DNA from: an uncultured Granulosicoccaceae bacterium
Lineage (GTDB): Bacteria; Pseudomonadota; Gammaproteobacteria; Granulosicoccales; Granulosicoccaceae
Assembly: GCA_937922015.1 (NCBI GenBank)
Contig: CAKZVB010000062.1
Location: 1 to 40,092, forward strand
Direction of reading: 5' to 3'
DNA: 40,092 nt
The translations under genes and the position numbers were made by a program. This document shows, piece by piece, positions 1 to 8,714 of this stretch. The notes under the pieces are model-generated. The model was not told where the DNA came from and ran no database searches. It was given only the letters and a program-made list of their open reading frames with translations. Within the stretch, counting starts at the first letter, position 1; the number at the start of each line of letters is the position of its first letter.

Positions 1-20
1 TTGTTATGGTATGTGGTGTT

Positions 21-52
21 GCAAACAAGGATAGCGATGTATCCTTGTTTGC
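21..52. repeat. Perfect 13-bp inverted repeat with 6-nt loop
   Basis: GCAAACAAGGATA at 21-33 is repeated as its exact reverse complement at 40-52, with a 6-nt loop. It lies downstream of the TRAP dctP gene (minus strand), where a transcript end would be expected. Neither strand has a T-run after the stem, so it is not a textbook intrinsic terminator. It may stabilise the mRNA 3' end or act as a terminator of the convergent gene outside the window. Confidence 0.6.
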
Positions 53-79
53 CGTATAGCAAATTAAGCGCTAGTCGCA

Positions 80-144
80 GCGCCTGGCCGAAAAGTCCGG
101 CCGTAGCGCCTGACTATAACGCCTGGCCGTAACGCCTATCCGTA
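80..144. repeat. Five degenerate tandem copies of a 13-bp unit
   Basis: Units at 80-92, 93-105, 106-118, 119-131 and 132-144 fit a loose consensus RCGCCTRNCCGTA. The last two differ at only two bases and the second is the most diverged. The array runs into the 3' end of dctP, whose stop codon (136-138, minus strand) lies inside the last unit, so repeat slippage could alter the C-terminus. Confidence 0.55.
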
Positions 145-1179
145 ACGATAGGGCCGGCCCGCTTTTTCCATCGTAGCGTTGTAGTCTTTAAATATCTGCA
201 CCACTTTAGCTTTGGTCTCTGATTCTGCGGCAATTTCGTCCCAGAATTTTAACGCGGCCTGTTCAACGGTAGCCCATTCTTCGTCGGGGATGGAGGTTAA
301 TTCCATCTTCGGTCCGTTAACGCGAAGGTCTGCCTCGCCACCCCAGTACCACCACTGACGATAGTAATGTGAGCTATCCATGGTAAGCTTTAACAACACT
401 TTTAAATGTTCTGGCAGTTCTTCGTAGCGTTCCATGTTGGCAAAGAAAGAACCCGCCCATGCACCTGAGATATTGTTGGTTAAAAAGTAGTTGGTAACAT
501 CTGCCCAGCCGACCGTGTAATCTTCTGTGATGCCTGACCAGGCAATGCCGTCAAGCTCACCGGTTTGTACAGCTACTTCGATATCTTCCCATGGCAGCGT
601 GACAGGGACAACGCCAAACTGACTTAGAAAGCGACCGGCAGTCGGGAAGGTAAAGACACGTTTGCCTTTTAGATCTTCAAGGCTGTTGATCGGATCTTTG
701 GTGGCAAAGTGGCAGGGATCCCATGCACCGGCAGACAGAAACTTCACGCCTACTTTAGAATACTCGGCGTCCCAGATTTCGTTGAGACCGTACTGATTAA
801 AAAGCACCGGTACATCAAGTGAATAACGGCTGGCGAATGGAAAGTAACCACCGAATACCGTCACTTCAGTGGGCGATGCCATCGAATCATCATCGGATTG
901 AACTGCATCGATGGTGCCTTTTTGCATCGCTCTGAAAAGCTCACCGGTGGGTACCAGCTGATCGGCGAAAAAAAGCTCGATTTCCATCTCGTCGCCGGCA
1001 ACTTTATTAAATGCATCGATAGCAGGCTTGACCACATGCTCTGCCAGTGCAGGGCCCGCGTAGGTCTGCATGCGCCATTTTATTTTCTTTTTCACCTGGG
1101 AGTGGACTGCAGGGGCACCTAAAATTGCCGGTGCAGCTACAGCAGCGGTAGATAGAAACTTACGTCTTGAGCTCATCAT
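136..1179 (-). CDS. TRAP transporter substrate-binding protein (DctP family)
   Basis: Periplasmic solute receptor of a TRAP transporter, 347 aa, normal for the family. The N-terminus has a twin-arginine signal (SRRKFLSTAAVAAPAILG, residues 4-21) with a likely cut after AVHS near residue 27, so it is probably exported folded by Tat. The mature part has family-typical segments, such as the A-x-Q-x-G-T-I-D-A stretch and the late LKGKRVFTFPTAGRF region before the helix that usually holds the carboxylate-binding arginine. An AGGA ribosome site precedes the start, where two ATG codons adjoin. It is the last gene of a minus-strand dctQ-dctM-dctP set. The ligand is not readable; this type of receptor is also found in systems annotated for mannitol or chloroaromatic acids, so an aromatic acid is conceivable next to the box genes but unproven. 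Confidence 0.9.
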   Translation of the reverse strand: MMSSRRKFLSTAAVAAPAILGAPAVHSQVKKKIKWRMQTYAGPALAEHVVKPAIDAFNKVAGDEMEIELFFADQLVPTGELFRAMQKGTIDAVQSDDDSMASPTEVTVFGGYFPFASRYSLDVPVLFNQYGLNEIWDAEYSKVGVKFLSAGAWDPCHFATKDPINSLEDLKGKRVFTFPTAGRFLSQFGVVPVTLPWEDIEVAVQTGELDGIAWSGITEDYTVGWADVTNYFLTNNISGAWAGSFFANMERYEELPEHLKVLLKLTMDSSHYYRQWWYWGGEADLRVNGPKMELTSIPDEEWATVEQAALKFWDEIAAESETKAKVVQIFKDYNATMEKAGRPYRYG

Positions 1180-1280
1180 TGCATCCTTTTTATGTGTGAT
1201 GGCAGGTCGTTGTGACTTACCGGACTGGACCCCTTACGGAGTGATAAATACTATTTCCCGTACAACTGATTTTCCATTTG

Positions 1281-2603
1281 CTATTTTCCGTATACATACT
1301 CAGGTAACCACAGCGCTATTTGTGGAAAATACATGACCAGCGCCAGTGCCAAAACCATGACCAGTACAAACGGCACTATTGAACGGTAGATATCGCTTAG
1401 TTCAATTTCCGGCGGCGCCATTGCGCGCATCAGAAAAAGGTTATAGCCGAATGGCGGTGTCATATAGGCGATTTGTGTGGTGATGGTGTAGAGAATGCCA
1501 TACCAGATCAGATCAAACCCGAGTGCGTTGACCAATGGGACGTACAAGGGTGCGACTATAACCAGCATGGCGGTGTCGTCGAGAAAGGTGCCCATTAAAA
1601 TAAATGAAAGCTGCATCATGATAAGAATGGTCCATGGATTCAGGCCAAGTCTTTCGGTGAACAGGGCCTCGATTGCCTTGACTGCCCCCAGCCCGTCGAA
1701 TACCGCACCAAAGCAAAGGGCGGCCAGTATGATCCACATGAACATGCATGAAATTGCCAGTGTTTGTCTGACCGAGGTTTCAAAGACCTCTTTGGTCATG
1801 CGTCGTTTCAGTATCGCTGCAACAAATGCTGTCATAGCACCAATGGCAGAGCTTTCAACCAGACTGGTCCAGCCGTTTACAAACGGCACCATCATTGAGG
1901 CGAAGATACCTATTGGCAGCAGCCCGGCAGTGAGCAGACGCCATTTTTCAGCACTTGAGACATTGCGTTCTTCAACGGGCAGGGCGGGACCCAGGTGTGG
2001 TTGCAGACGACAGCGTATATAGATGTACAGAATAAACATCGCGGCCATCATAAGCCCGGGTATGACACCGGCAAGCCACAACTGACCGACAGGCTGGCGT
2101 GCAATCATTGCGTACAACACCAGAACCACTGACGGCGGGACCAGAATACCGAGTGATGAACCTGCCTGCACAACTCCGGTGACCATGCGTTTGTCATACC
2201 CTCTTCGAAGGAGTTCGGGTAAGGCGATGGTAGCCCCGATGGCCATGCCTGCAACGGACAGACCGTTCATGGCGGAAATCAATACCATGAGTCCAATGGT
2301 GCCAATGGCCAGACCGCCGTTTATCGGCCCCATCCAGACGTGGAACATTCGGTACAGGTCATCGGCAATGCCTGATTCTGACAATACATAACCCATAAAA
2401 ATAAACATTGGCAGGGTTAACAGCGGATACCATTTCATGAGCTTCATTGCCGCTGAAAATGGCAAGTCTGATCCGCCGGTACCCCACAAGGTTAGCGCGG
2501 CTATTGCGGCGACTGCGCCGATGGCACCGAATACACGCTGGCCGGTGATAAGCAGAAGCATCATTGATGAAAACATCAGCACAGCGATTAACTCGTACGG
2601 CAT
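1281..2603 (-). CDS. TRAP transporter large permease (DctM)
   Basis: Integral membrane subunit that carries out sodium-driven import in TRAP systems. It is 440 aa with about twelve hydrophobic segments, matching the usual DctM size of 420-450 aa. Recognisable family stretches are LPMFIFMGYVLSESGIADDL (residues about 63-82), GLSVAGMAIGATIALPEL (114-131) and GSSLGILVPPSVVLVLYAM (148-166). Start ATG at 2603; no strong ribosome site is visible, and the gene follows dctQ by 36 bp, so translation may be coupled. About 100 bp separate it from dctP. The substrate cannot be inferred. Confidence 0.92.
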   Translation of the reverse strand: MPYELIAVLMFSSMMLLLITGQRVFGAIGAVAAIAALTLWGTGGSDLPFSAAMKLMKWYPLLTLPMFIFMGYVLSESGIADDLYRMFHVWMGPINGGLAIGTIGLMVLISAMNGLSVAGMAIGATIALPELLRRGYDKRMVTGVVQAGSSLGILVPPSVVLVLYAMIARQPVGQLWLAGVIPGLMMAAMFILYIYIRCRLQPHLGPALPVEERNVSSAEKWRLLTAGLLPIGIFASMMVPFVNGWTSLVESSAIGAMTAFVAAILKRRMTKEVFETSVRQTLAISCMFMWIILAALCFGAVFDGLGAVKAIEALFTERLGLNPWTILIMMQLSFILMGTFLDDTAMLVIVAPLYVPLVNALGFDLIWYGILYTITTQIAYMTPPFGYNLFLMRAMAPPEIELSDIYRSIVPFVLVMVLALALVMYFPQIALWLPEYVYGK

Positions 2604-2639
2604 ATCAGTTTTCTATCTGTGAATTTGAGTGTGGGATGT

Positions 2640-3188
2640 TCATTGTTCTTTGTTGCGGGTCTGGTTGACACCATGCACGGCGGGAATGTCAACGTTACGT
2701 ATTCGTGCGATGTCTTTGATGAATTCAGAGATGACTTGCAGCAACATGCATAGTATGCCGATACACATACCAACCTTAAGTGGCCATAGTAAGGGACGCC
2801 AGGCGGTGGGGCTGCGCTCGTTGTATTTTAGTGAGTAGGTGGTGCTGTCAATGGCGCCATATAGAAGAACCCCTAAATAGAACAGCAGGAAAAACACGGT
2901 AAAGGCATCGACCCAGGCTTTCTGTTTGTCGGTCCATCGGCCATAGACCAGGTCCATGCGGACATTCGAGCCGAGTTGTATAGAGTATGGCCCGCCGAGT
3001 ATGTAGTAGGCGACCATCGCAAACTGTGCTGTTTCAAGTGTCCACTGTGATGGCAGAAAAAACGTTTTTGAAATTGAAGACCATAGTAATATTCCGATTA
3101 ATACAAAGATCAGATACATGGTCATGCGGCCGAGTCGATAATTCATAGCATCGACAATTTGCACAAACTTTATGGCGAATACCGGCAC
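2640..3188 (-). CDS. TRAP transporter small permease (DctQ)
   Basis: Small four-helix membrane subunit of a TRAP transporter, 182 aa (typical 160-200). Four hydrophobic segments are visible at about residues 22-44, 59-78, 94-116 and 138-160. The track start is a GTG at 3188; an internal ATG (residue 15, nt 3146) is an alternative start closer to the usual DctQ N-terminus. It is first in the dctQ-dctM-dctP set and separated from the upstream dehydratase gene by about 230 bp, so a separate promoter is possible. Confidence 0.88.
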   Translation of the reverse strand: MPVFAIKFVQIVDAMNYRLGRMTMYLIFVLIGILLWSSISKTFFLPSQWTLETAQFAMVAYYILGGPYSIQLGSNVRMDLVYGRWTDKQKAWVDAFTVFFLLFYLGVLLYGAIDSTTYSLKYNERSPTAWRPLLWPLKVGMCIGILCMLLQVISEFIKDIARIRNVDIPAVHGVNQTRNKEQ

Positions 3189-3420
3189 TCTAGAGATGCC
3201 CCGGTATTAGCGTAGCAATGGCGGAGTTGTAGTTAGACTCTGCAACGTTATCTGGCACGACATCCCCTGTGTAGTGAAATTCACATCCTTAAATCAGATT
3301 TAAAGTATGTTCACGCCGGGTAGTTGTGTCAACCGTCGTTTGGAACAGCATGGAGCTGTTTGATGGTTCGGCTTTTTTGTAACGTCTGCGCGCTGCAGTA
3401 TATTTTTTATCGCGGGTTAT

Positions 3421-4422
3421 TCAGTCAGCACTGAGCGACATTGCTTTCGCCAGTATGGCAGGGTCTGTATTGCCACCTGACACAACACACACCACGGTAT
3501 CTGATTGAATTTTATCGGCGTGGAAAAGTGCTGCAGCAAGAGCGACGGCTCCACCGGGTTCAGCGACCAGCTTTAAGTGTCTGGCGGCGGCGGCCATTGC
3601 CTGCAGGGCCTGTGTGTCAGTGACTGACAAACCAGCGCTGCACAAACGTTTTAAAATCGGGAAAGTCAGCTCTCCGGGTGATGGCGTTAATATGGCATCG
3701 CAGATAGAGCCCCGGTCAGTTGAGGCGGACTCACGCTTACCGCTGACCAGAGAACGGCAAACATCGTCATAATGTTGTGGTTCGACCGGGTTTACGCTGG
3801 CCGTTGGCAGTTCTGCCTCCATCGCCAGTGCAATGCCCGAGGTCAGTCCGCCACCTCCGCAGCACACCAGCACGTCTGCATCGTCAATGCCGTTGTCTTT
3901 AAGCTGTTGTGCGAGTTCAAGTCCGCACGTACCCTGGCCGGCAATCACTTGTGTGTTGTCGTAGGGTTTGATCAGTATGCTGCCTTGTTGTTCGGCAAGC
4001 TGGCGGCCGATCTCTTCGCGATTTTCGCCGCCTGTTCTGTCGTAGAGTACTACTTCTGCGCCATATTGACGCGTGTTTTCGATTTTTAGTTGCGGTGCAT
4101 CATCCGGCATGACGATGGTGGCGGCGGTGTTGTGGAGTGAGGCGGCATAGGCCACGGCCTGTGCATGATTTCCCGATGAATACGCCAATACGCCTTTTGC
4201 CAGTTGCGCCTCAGTCAGTGATGAAACGGCTGACCAGGCACCGCGAAATTTAAAAGCACCGGTAATTTGCAGGCATTCGGCCTTCACCAATAGCCGCTTG
4301 CCGCATATTTTGTTCAATAGCGGGCTTTCCAGTAATGGTGTTTTTCTGACAACAGCGCTCAGTCGTGTCTGTGCCGCATAAACATCATCTATGGTGGGGA
4401 CGCGCGCGTTATCGACTGACAT
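3421..4422 (-). CDS. PLP-dependent serine/threonine dehydratase-family protein
   Basis: Fold-type II PLP enzyme, 333 aa, of the serine/threonine dehydratase and hydroxyaspartate ammonia-lyase group. Visible motifs are the PLP-lysine region TGAFKFRGA (Lys58), SSGNHAQ (82-88), which grips the substrate carboxylate, and the glycine-rich phosphate loop CCGGGGLTSG (187-196). There is no C-terminal ACT domain, so it resembles the short catabolic class rather than the biosynthetic IlvA. It is divergent from an IclR regulator and upstream of a TRAP transporter in the same direction, which suggests a substrate uptake and deamination unit. A 3-hydroxyaspartate dehydratase (BhcB-like) role is thinkable because bhc clusters also carry an IclR regulator, but the other bhc genes are absent here. 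Exact substrate unknown. Confidence 0.85.
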   Translation of the reverse strand: MSVDNARVPTIDDVYAAQTRLSAVVRKTPLLESPLLNKICGKRLLVKAECLQITGAFKFRGAWSAVSSLTEAQLAKGVLAYSSGNHAQAVAYAASLHNTAATIVMPDDAPQLKIENTRQYGAEVVLYDRTGGENREEIGRQLAEQQGSILIKPYDNTQVIAGQGTCGLELAQQLKDNGIDDADVLVCCGGGGLTSGIALAMEAELPTASVNPVEPQHYDDVCRSLVSGKRESASTDRGSICDAILTPSPGELTFPILKRLCSAGLSVTDTQALQAMAAAARHLKLVAEPGGAVALAAALFHADKIQSDTVVCVVSGGNTDPAILAKAMSLSAD

Positions 4423-4745
4423 TAGTTTTCTCGAATTATTTGATGGTATTTAATAGTGATCGGGAAGATAGCTGGCTGCTTTGGTCACACTGTTTTTGAG
4501 CCATGCAGATCGCAGTAGAGTGCAGCGATGTGAATGTGAGCCGCATCTCCGGCCGTAGCGTACCAAAGATCTAAAGACCAATTATAACATTGCCCGACCA
4601 TTGTCAGTCTCTTTGATCTTGTCGGCAGAAACGTCGGTCAGCGTGCGACTGGAGGGAAAAGCATGCGGCAAGCTGTAATTTTCCAACTCCGGTGCTTTAC
4701 ATTGTGGCATTATAACGGGACCATAGGTCTCAATAGGAAAGGGCG
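4423..4745. promoter_or_regulatory. Divergent intergenic region between dehydratase and iclR genes
   Basis: A 323-bp non-coding stretch between two divergently transcribed genes, so it must hold two promoters. I see no clear -35/-10 pair or long palindrome. It is the natural place for an IclR operator, but no site stands out. The ribosome site for iclR is the AGGAAAGGG just before 4746. Confidence 0.35.
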
Positions 4746-5552
4746 GTGACTGAGATAGAAAACGACAATCTTCGGGATGAAGAGCTGGCCACCCGCAGCC
4801 TGCGTGCGTTGATTGTGCTTGAAGAAGTAGTGGCTCATGCTGCCCCCGTGACAGCCTATGCCATCGGTCTGAAGGTTGATTTGCCCAAACAGACCCTGCA
4901 TCGGATTTTAAGCACCCTGACCCGGGCGGGTTTTCTGCAAAAGGATATCGACACAGTGTCCTACAGTGCAGGGCCCCGTTTGCGAAAGATGTCACTGGAT
5001 ATATTGTCGTCAGGTCCAAGCCGTGATGTGCGTATGACAATACTAAAGAGTCTTGCACGGGATCTTGAAGAAACCTGCAATCTGGCGCTGCCGTCCGAGG
5101 AAGGCATGGTCTACCTTGAGCGGGTTGAAACGCACTGGCCTTTGCGCATACAACTGCGCATAGGATCGACGGTACCGTTTTTTTGCACGGCAAGTGGTAA
5201 GTTGTATTTAAGTACTTTGTCGCCTTCGAAACTCAAGCGCATGATCAATGCGGCTCATCTTCAGGCCAACACAGTCAACACCATAACGGAACCGGACAGG
5301 TTAATAGCAGAGATAAAAAAAATCCGCTCTAAGGGTTATGCAGAAGATAATCAGGAATTTATCCATGGCATGGTTGCTGTTGCCGTACCGATTTTGAATT
5401 CAGACGGTCAGATGATGTCGAGTCTGGCGGTGCATGGACCGTCAGCGCGGCTGAGTCTGGAGCAGGCACGTGGTCATGTAGACAGACTGCGTCAGGCTGC
5501 CACTGATTTGTCTGCGGTTATCTTTGAAAACGATCAGGAAGCTGAAGACTAA
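4746..5552 (+). CDS. IclR-family transcriptional regulator
   Basis: DNA-binding regulator, 268 aa, normal for IclR proteins. The N-terminal winged helix-turn-helix covers about residues 17-78 (SLRALIVLEEV, then LPKQTLHRILSTLTRAGFL), and the C-terminal effector domain about 90-260, with family stretches FFCTASGKLYLSTL and the late VAVAVPILNSDG. The start is a GTG with AGGAAAGGG upstream. The stop overlaps the start of the hydrolase gene (TAATG), so the two are translationally coupled. It is divergent from the dehydratase/TRAP genes and upstream of the box genes, so either set or both could be targets. The box genes also have their own regulator, BoxR. Confidence 0.9.
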   Translation: MTEIENDNLRDEELATRSLRALIVLEEVVAHAAPVTAYAIGLKVDLPKQTLHRILSTLTRAGFLQKDIDTVSYSAGPRLRKMSLDILSSGPSRDVRMTILKSLARDLEETCNLALPSEEGMVYLERVETHWPLRIQLRIGSTVPFFCTASGKLYLSTLSPSKLKRMINAAHLQANTVNTITEPDRLIAEIKKIRSKGYAEDNQEFIHGMVAVAVPILNSDGQMMSSLAVHGPSARLSLEQARGHVDRLRQAATDLSAVIFENDQEAED

Positions 5553-6382
5553 TGAGCGGCTTCATGTGGCAGGTCGGGCGAACCGCACATATCGTCATCA
5601 ACAATTGCGCTCTTGAATCCAATTGTTATGGCCCATCACCTGCGTCAGCTCCAACCATCGTTCTGTTGCACGAGGGTCTGGGTTGTAGTGCGCTGTGGCG
5701 GGAATTTCCAAACCTGTTGTCTCAGGCGACAGGTTGTGGAGTCTTTGTGTACTCCCGGTCGGCCTATGGTCAATCAGATGCGGTGGCGCTGCCGCGACCC
5801 CTGGATTACATGACACTTGAAGCGGTAAACGTATTGCCCCGTGTGCTTGATCACATTGGATTTAACCGGGGTATCCTGCTTGGCCATAGTGATGGAGCAT
5901 CGATAGCTGCGTTGTATCCGGCCTCGGTGACAGATCACCGTGTGCGTGCATTGATATTGCTGGCGCCGCACTTTTTCACAGAACCGCTGCAATTAAAGGC
6001 GATTGCTGATGCGCGGCACGAGTTTGAGCATGGTGACTTACGCACCAGACTGGCGAAGTACCATAACCACGTAGCGAATGCTTTTTATGGCTGGAATGAC
6101 GTCTGGCTCAATCCAGAATTTACCTGCTGGGACATCTCTGACAGTATTGAATACTGGCGCGTTCCGGTGCTGGCGATTCAGGGTGATCAGGATCAATACG
6201 GTTCTTACCGGCAATTGGAAGCCATAGAAAAGCGCTCTTATTGTCCGGTGGAAATTGAACTGATAAAAGATTGCCATCATTCACCACATCTTCAAAAGCC
6301 GCAGGAAACACTGGCGGCAATTGCTGAATTCAATCAACGGCTGTGGCAGACGGAAAGTACCGGTTCTGTTGCCGAAGCTTAA
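5552..6382 (+). CDS. Alpha/beta hydrolase of the box cluster
   Basis: Cytoplasmic alpha/beta-hydrolase, 276 aa, without a signal peptide. The nucleophile elbow is GHSDGAS (Ser113), the acid is probably Asp212 or Asp214 in AIQGDQDQYG, and the catalytic histidine is probably His243 in CHHSPH. LLHEGLGCSALW (38-49) looks like the oxyanion-hole region. Lactone hydrolase-like genes have been reported in box clusters, so it may act on a lactone or CoA-thioester side product of ring cleavage, but the reaction is not known from sequence. Its start overlaps the iclR stop by one base. The next gene reads into its 3' end if the earliest start is used. Confidence 0.85.
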   Translation: MSGFMWQVGRTAHIVINNCALESNCYGPSPASAPTIVLLHEGLGCSALWREFPNLLSQATGCGVFVYSRSAYGQSDAVALPRPLDYMTLEAVNVLPRVLDHIGFNRGILLGHSDGASIAALYPASVTDHRVRALILLAPHFFTEPLQLKAIADARHEFEHGDLRTRLAKYHNHVANAFYGWNDVWLNPEFTCWDISDSIEYWRVPVLAIQGDQDQYGSYRQLEAIEKRSYCPVEIELIKDCHHSPHLQKPQETLAAIAEFNQRLWQTESTGSVAEA

Positions 6383-6386
6383 GGTC

Positions 6387-6854
6387 ATGTGCGCTGTCGA
6401 TCTTGAAAACCTTCAGCTGCCGTTGCACAAACATGTGCCCGGTCGAAACGCGCGACCCGTTGATGGTTACCTGGAGTCGATAGCCGCTCTTGCGCCGGGC
6501 ACAACCTCTAATGATACAGCGGCAATCAATCGTGTCTGGCTGTTTGGTCTGGAGCTCTTTAACCACGGCTACTACTGGGAGTGCCATGAAGTACTTGAAG
6601 CTGTGTGGCTTAACTCGCCGCCTAATAGTCGTGAGCGTTTTTTATTGCAGGGGGTAATTCACCTGACTAATGCCGCACTTAAATCCAACATGCAGCGGGA
6701 TTCTGCTGTGAAGAGGCTGTTGTTGCTCGCCAGTGAGTGTTTTGATCGAGCCTTTCCCGAAGCTGATGGGGTGTTGATGGGGCTGCAATTTGATGAGCTG
6801 AAGCTTCTGGCCTCGAGATCGCCGACGCCGGATGCCTCAATCTCGTATCAATAG
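6387..6854 (+). CDS. DUF309 domain protein
   Basis: Small helical protein of about 155 aa. The signature FNHGYYWECHEVLEAVW followed by RERFLLQGVIHLTNAALK is diagnostic of the DUF309 family, with conserved Trp-Glu-x-His-Glu residues. The frame is open from 6321, but that start lies within the hydrolase gene; ATG at 6387, just after the hydrolase stop, is the better start. Function is unknown. The conserved His/Glu residues could form a metal or ligand site, which is speculation. Its place between a box-linked hydrolase and boxC suggests an accessory role in aromatic degradation. Confidence 0.75.
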   Translation: MCAVDLENLQLPLHKHVPGRNARPVDGYLESIAALAPGTTSNDTAAINRVWLFGLELFNHGYYWECHEVLEAVWLNSPPNSRERFLLQGVIHLTNAALKSNMQRDSAVKRLLLLASECFDRAFPEADGVLMGLQFDELKLLASRSPTPDASISYQ

Positions 6855-7002
6855 CTGCAATATAATGCATAAAACAGCAGCAATTTAGCTACGGAGTCAC
6901 TAAATTCTGCAATATTAGTCCAATATTGTGCACAAAATAAGGTAATCTGTCGGTCTGGTGACTTGGGTCGCCCGCGTTAAATTCCCTGGAGGCTATGCCG
7001 TA
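6855..7002 (+). promoter_or_regulatory. boxC upstream region with TGCA motifs, candidate BoxR operator
   Basis: Four TGCA tetramers occur in about 80 bp (6856, 6866, 6908, 6929). The last two are part of an inverted repeat: TGCAATATT at 6908-6916 and AATATTGTGCA at 6922-6932, separated by 5 nt. CTGCAATAT is also repeated directly at 6855 and 6907. Operators of the BzdR/BoxR family are described as TGCA-containing palindromic repeats, so this is a plausible BoxR site. GGTAA follows the last TGCA. A GGAGG ribosome site at 6988-6992 supports a boxC start at 7003. Confidence 0.5.
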
Positions 7003-8667
7003 GTGATTGATTTTCAGACCGATCCTTTGAGCTACCGGCACTGGCGGCTGGACTTCAGCGGCCCAGTGGCAAATCTCTACATGGATGTTGATGAAAACGC
7101 TGGTTTGTTTGAAGGATATGAGCTAAAGCTCAATTCGTACGACCTGGGTGTTGATATTGAACTTGCTGATATTGTGCAGCGCTTACGATTCGAGCACCCC
7201 GAAATTGCCGCAGTAGTCCTGAGGTCGGGTAAGGACAAGGTGTTCTGTGCCGGTGCCAACATACGCATGCTCGGTGGTGCTTCTCACGCGCACAAGGTCA
7301 ATTTCTGCAAGTTTACTAATGAAACCCGCAATACGCTTGAAGCTGCGGCAGATGAATCGGGTCAGCACTACTTGGCCGCTGTTCGTGGTGCGTGCGCTGG
7401 CGGTGGATATGAAATTGCACTGGCGTGTGAAGAAATCTATTTAACTGACGACAGTTCAAGTGCCGTTGCATTGCCGGAGGTTCCTCTGCTGGCAGTGTTG
7501 CCCGGCACCGGAGGCCTGACCAGAGTAACTGATAAGCGCAAGGTACGACGCGACCGCGCCGATGTCTTTTGTTCACTTGAAGAAGGGGTTAAAGGTGCGC
7601 GTGCCAGGCAGTGGCGTCTTGTCGATGAGGTGATAGCCAATAGCAAGTTTGATGATTTTGTAGCTGACAAGGCGCAGGCAATTGCAGCCGCTGAAGTTGC
7701 CGGTCGCAACGCTGGCGATCCTGTCGCGGTTGCTCTGCCTCCTCTTACCAGAACGTTTACCGATGATCTGTCAGTTGATTATTCTCTGGTTGCGGTGTCT
7801 CTTGAGCGCGATAAAGGCATTGCCACAATAACGATTAAAGGTCCCGATCAGCCAGCGCCGGATAATATAGCAGCGTTGCATCAGGCGGGGGCACAGGGCT
7901 GGATGTTGCGGCTGGCGCGTGAACTTGACGACGCTATATTGCACCTTCGTTTTAATGAAACTGATCTGGGCGTTTTGGTCTTTAAGACGGAAGGTGATTC
8001 TGAGTTAGTGCTGCAACATGAAAAACTACTGCTCGATAATTTCAAATCAGATTGGTTGTCTCGTGAAATATTGTTGTACTGGAAGCGAGTGTTAAAGCGC
8101 ATTGATCTTACCTCGCGTTCTCTGGTGGCTTTGCTGGAGCATGGATCATGTTTTGCCGGTGTGTTAGCGGAAATACTTTTTTCCGTTGATCGTTCCTACA
8201 TGATGGAAGATGACTTTGAGAACGATAATCGACCACTGGCAACCATTACCTTAAGCGATAGCAATTTTTCTATGCTGACTATGTCTAATGATTTAACGCG
8301 ATTGCAAACCCGCTTCCTCGGTGAGCCAGAACAGCTGGCAACTCTCGAGAAACATAAAGGTCAACCTCTGCTGGCCGCTGATGCCAGTCAACACGGGCTG
8401 GTCACGTTCACCTATGATGATATTGACTGGCAGGATGAGATTCGAATTTTCCTTGAGGAGCGCGGCAGTTTTTCACCTGATGCAATGACCGGCATGGAAG
8501 CCAATTTGCGATTCGCCGGGCCTGAAACCATGGAGACTAAAATATTCGGCAGGCTGACCGCCTGGCAGAACTGGATATTCCAGCGTCCCAACGCAGTCGG
8601 TGAACAAGGCGCGTTGCAAAGTTACGGCAGTGGCAATCGCGCTGTATACGATAAACACCGTGTGTGA
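7003..8667 (+). CDS. boxC: 2,3-epoxybenzoyl-CoA dihydrolase (BoxC)
   Basis: BoxC opens the ring of 2,3-epoxybenzoyl-CoA hydrolytically, giving 3,4-dehydroadipyl-CoA semialdehyde and formate. The protein is a long member of the crotonase superfamily (554 aa from the start chosen). Diagnostic stretches are MDVDENAGLFEGYELKLNSY near the N-terminus, LRSGKDKVFCAGANIRML, which lines the oxyanion hole, and GACAGGGYEIALAC. The frame is open from GTG 6958, but family members begin near VIDFQTDPLSYRHW, and GGAGG lies 10 nt before GTG 7003, so 7003 is preferred. It is followed by boxB after 47 bp, consistent with one transcript. Complete, with no frameshift. Confidence 0.93.
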   Translation: MIDFQTDPLSYRHWRLDFSGPVANLYMDVDENAGLFEGYELKLNSYDLGVDIELADIVQRLRFEHPEIAAVVLRSGKDKVFCAGANIRMLGGASHAHKVNFCKFTNETRNTLEAAADESGQHYLAAVRGACAGGGYEIALACEEIYLTDDSSSAVALPEVPLLAVLPGTGGLTRVTDKRKVRRDRADVFCSLEEGVKGARARQWRLVDEVIANSKFDDFVADKAQAIAAAEVAGRNAGDPVAVALPPLTRTFTDDLSVDYSLVAVSLERDKGIATITIKGPDQPAPDNIAALHQAGAQGWMLRLARELDDAILHLRFNETDLGVLVFKTEGDSELVLQHEKLLLDNFKSDWLSREILLYWKRVLKRIDLTSRSLVALLEHGSCFAGVLAEILFSVDRSYMMEDDFENDNRPLATITLSDSNFSMLTMSNDLTRLQTRFLGEPEQLATLEKHKGQPLLAADASQHGLVTFTYDDIDWQDEIRIFLEERGSFSPDAMTGMEANLRFAGPETMETKIFGRLTAWQNWIFQRPNAVGEQGALQSYGSGNRAVYDKHRV

Positions 8668-8714
8668 TTTCACACAGAACTTTAACCTCCAGTGTCTACT
8701 AAAAAGGTAATGCA

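Noticed and set aside
4548..4560. TCCGGCCGTAGCG shared with 96-108
   Set aside because: A 13-nt match is expected several times by chance in 40 kb.
4582..5193. 203-codon minus-strand frame overlapping the iclR gene
   Set aside because: It lies antisense to a clear IclR protein and shows no family features.
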